Below, piece by piece: positions 51,604 to 51,814 of a DNA stretch of 51,814 nucleotides. Source of the stretch: an uncultured Pseudomonadota bacterium (lineage in GTDB: Bacteria; Pseudomonadota; Gammaproteobacteria; Steroidobacterales; Steroidobacteraceae); the NCBI GenBank assembly GCA_903908265.1, contig CAIVRI010000049.1, forward strand, positions 1 to 51,814. The letters run 5' to 3'. Position numbers and translations under genes: made by a program. How positions within the stretch are numbered: the first letter of the stretch is position 1; each line of letters opens with the position of its first letter. Below the pieces are notes generated by a model that was not told where the DNA came from, did not search any database, and saw nothing but the letters and a program-made list of their open reading frames with translations.

Positions 51604-51814
51604 GCCACCACGGCGCGACCGATACCCCGTCGGAGCGACGGATCGGTCGTGTCGTCGCCAACCATGGACGCCACGTCGAGGTGCAAGACCATGACGGGCG
51701 GCGCGTACCGTGTCGACTGCATGGCCGCAAACTACAGGTGGTGTGCGGTGATGAGGTCGAATGGGCCCCGGATGGGCCGGAGGGCGGCCTGGTCTATGCG
51801 GTCTTACCGCGGCA
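51600..51814 (+). CDS. rsgA: Ribosome small-subunit-dependent GTPase RsgA, 5' part
   Basis: Begins at ATG 51600, overlapping the M48 stop, and runs off the window end after 71 codons. The visible N-terminal OB domain ('RIGRVVANHGRHVEVQ', 'CRLHGRKLQVVCGDEVEW', 'GLVYAVLPR') matches RsgA, a circularly permuted GTPase that helps 30S maturation. The GTPase and zinc-knuckle domains lie outside. Position after orn and the M48 gene agrees with the usual gammaproteobacterial order. Confidence 0.88.
   Translation, partial: MSHHGATDTPSERRIGRVVANHGRHVEVQDHDGRRVPCRLHGRKLQVVCGDEVEWAPDGPEGGLVYAVLPR

Noticed and set aside
1-51814. CRISPR arrays, insertion sequences, prophage or integrase genes
   Set aside because: I looked for regularly spaced repeats, transposase motifs and phage proteins and found none.

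Overview
The window is a gene-dense piece of a proteobacterial chromosome of fairly high G+C, most likely a gammaproteobacterium related to the Xanthomonadales/Nevskiales/Steroidobacter group. The clues are conserved gammaproteobacterial housekeeping blocks (orn beside an M48 peptidase and rsgA; ppsR divergent from ppsA; prc beside a DUF1249/YqiB-like gene; truC), two TonB-dependent receptors with 'EVVVTAT'-type N-termini, and many start/stop overlaps of the ATGA or GTGA kind. I found no CRISPR array, rRNA, complete tRNA, insertion sequence or phage gene. The taxonomic placement is inference.

Layout. 1-50: a strong intrinsic terminator, perhaps just after the end of a structural RNA gene. 51-490: no gene. 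491-9438: an accessory stretch with a NERD-domain protein, a periplasmic penicillin-acylase-family enzyme and a TonB receptor (minus strand), then a Tat-exported amidase and an exported protein of unknown function (plus strand). These may form an outer-membrane uptake and periplasmic amide-hydrolysis set. A 20-bp near-palindrome and a 10-codon ORF with a perfect Shine-Dalgarno sequence lie between genes here.

9527-17905: an eight-gene chemosensory operon on the minus strand, in order of transcription cheA, cheW, MCP, cheR, cheB, cheX-like, a single-domain response regulator, and a response regulator fused to a PP2C/SpoIIE phosphatase. There are no flagellar genes, and the last gene suggests output through a serine-phosphatase or anti-sigma partner switch. 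Divergent from it (18042-20295) are two tandem, 87%-identical PotD-like periplasmic binding proteins with no ABC transporter genes; the first seems to lack a standard start codon. A SulP permease and a lipocalin follow.

22808-32054: a second catabolic island with an exported YtcJ-type amidohydrolase, a TonB receptor, a class II HDAC/acetylpolyamine-deacetylase-like enzyme, an APC permease, a cytoplasmic amidase and a PNPOx-fold protein. Together these could import and deacylate N-acylated amines. With the PotD-like proteins, this makes polyamine-like compounds a plausible common theme; that is inference.

32196-51814: mostly core functions. truC, a diacylglycerol-kinase-family gene, a patatin/beta-barrel (type Vd) protein and a TPR protein are translationally coupled. 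Then come a Gfo/Idh/MocA oxidoreductase, an M48 protease and a small membrane protein, an M28 peptidase, prc, a DUF1249 gene, ppsR/ppsA, a GFA-fold protein, an ArnT-like glycosyltransferase, orn, a second M48 protease and the start of rsgA, which runs off the end of the window.
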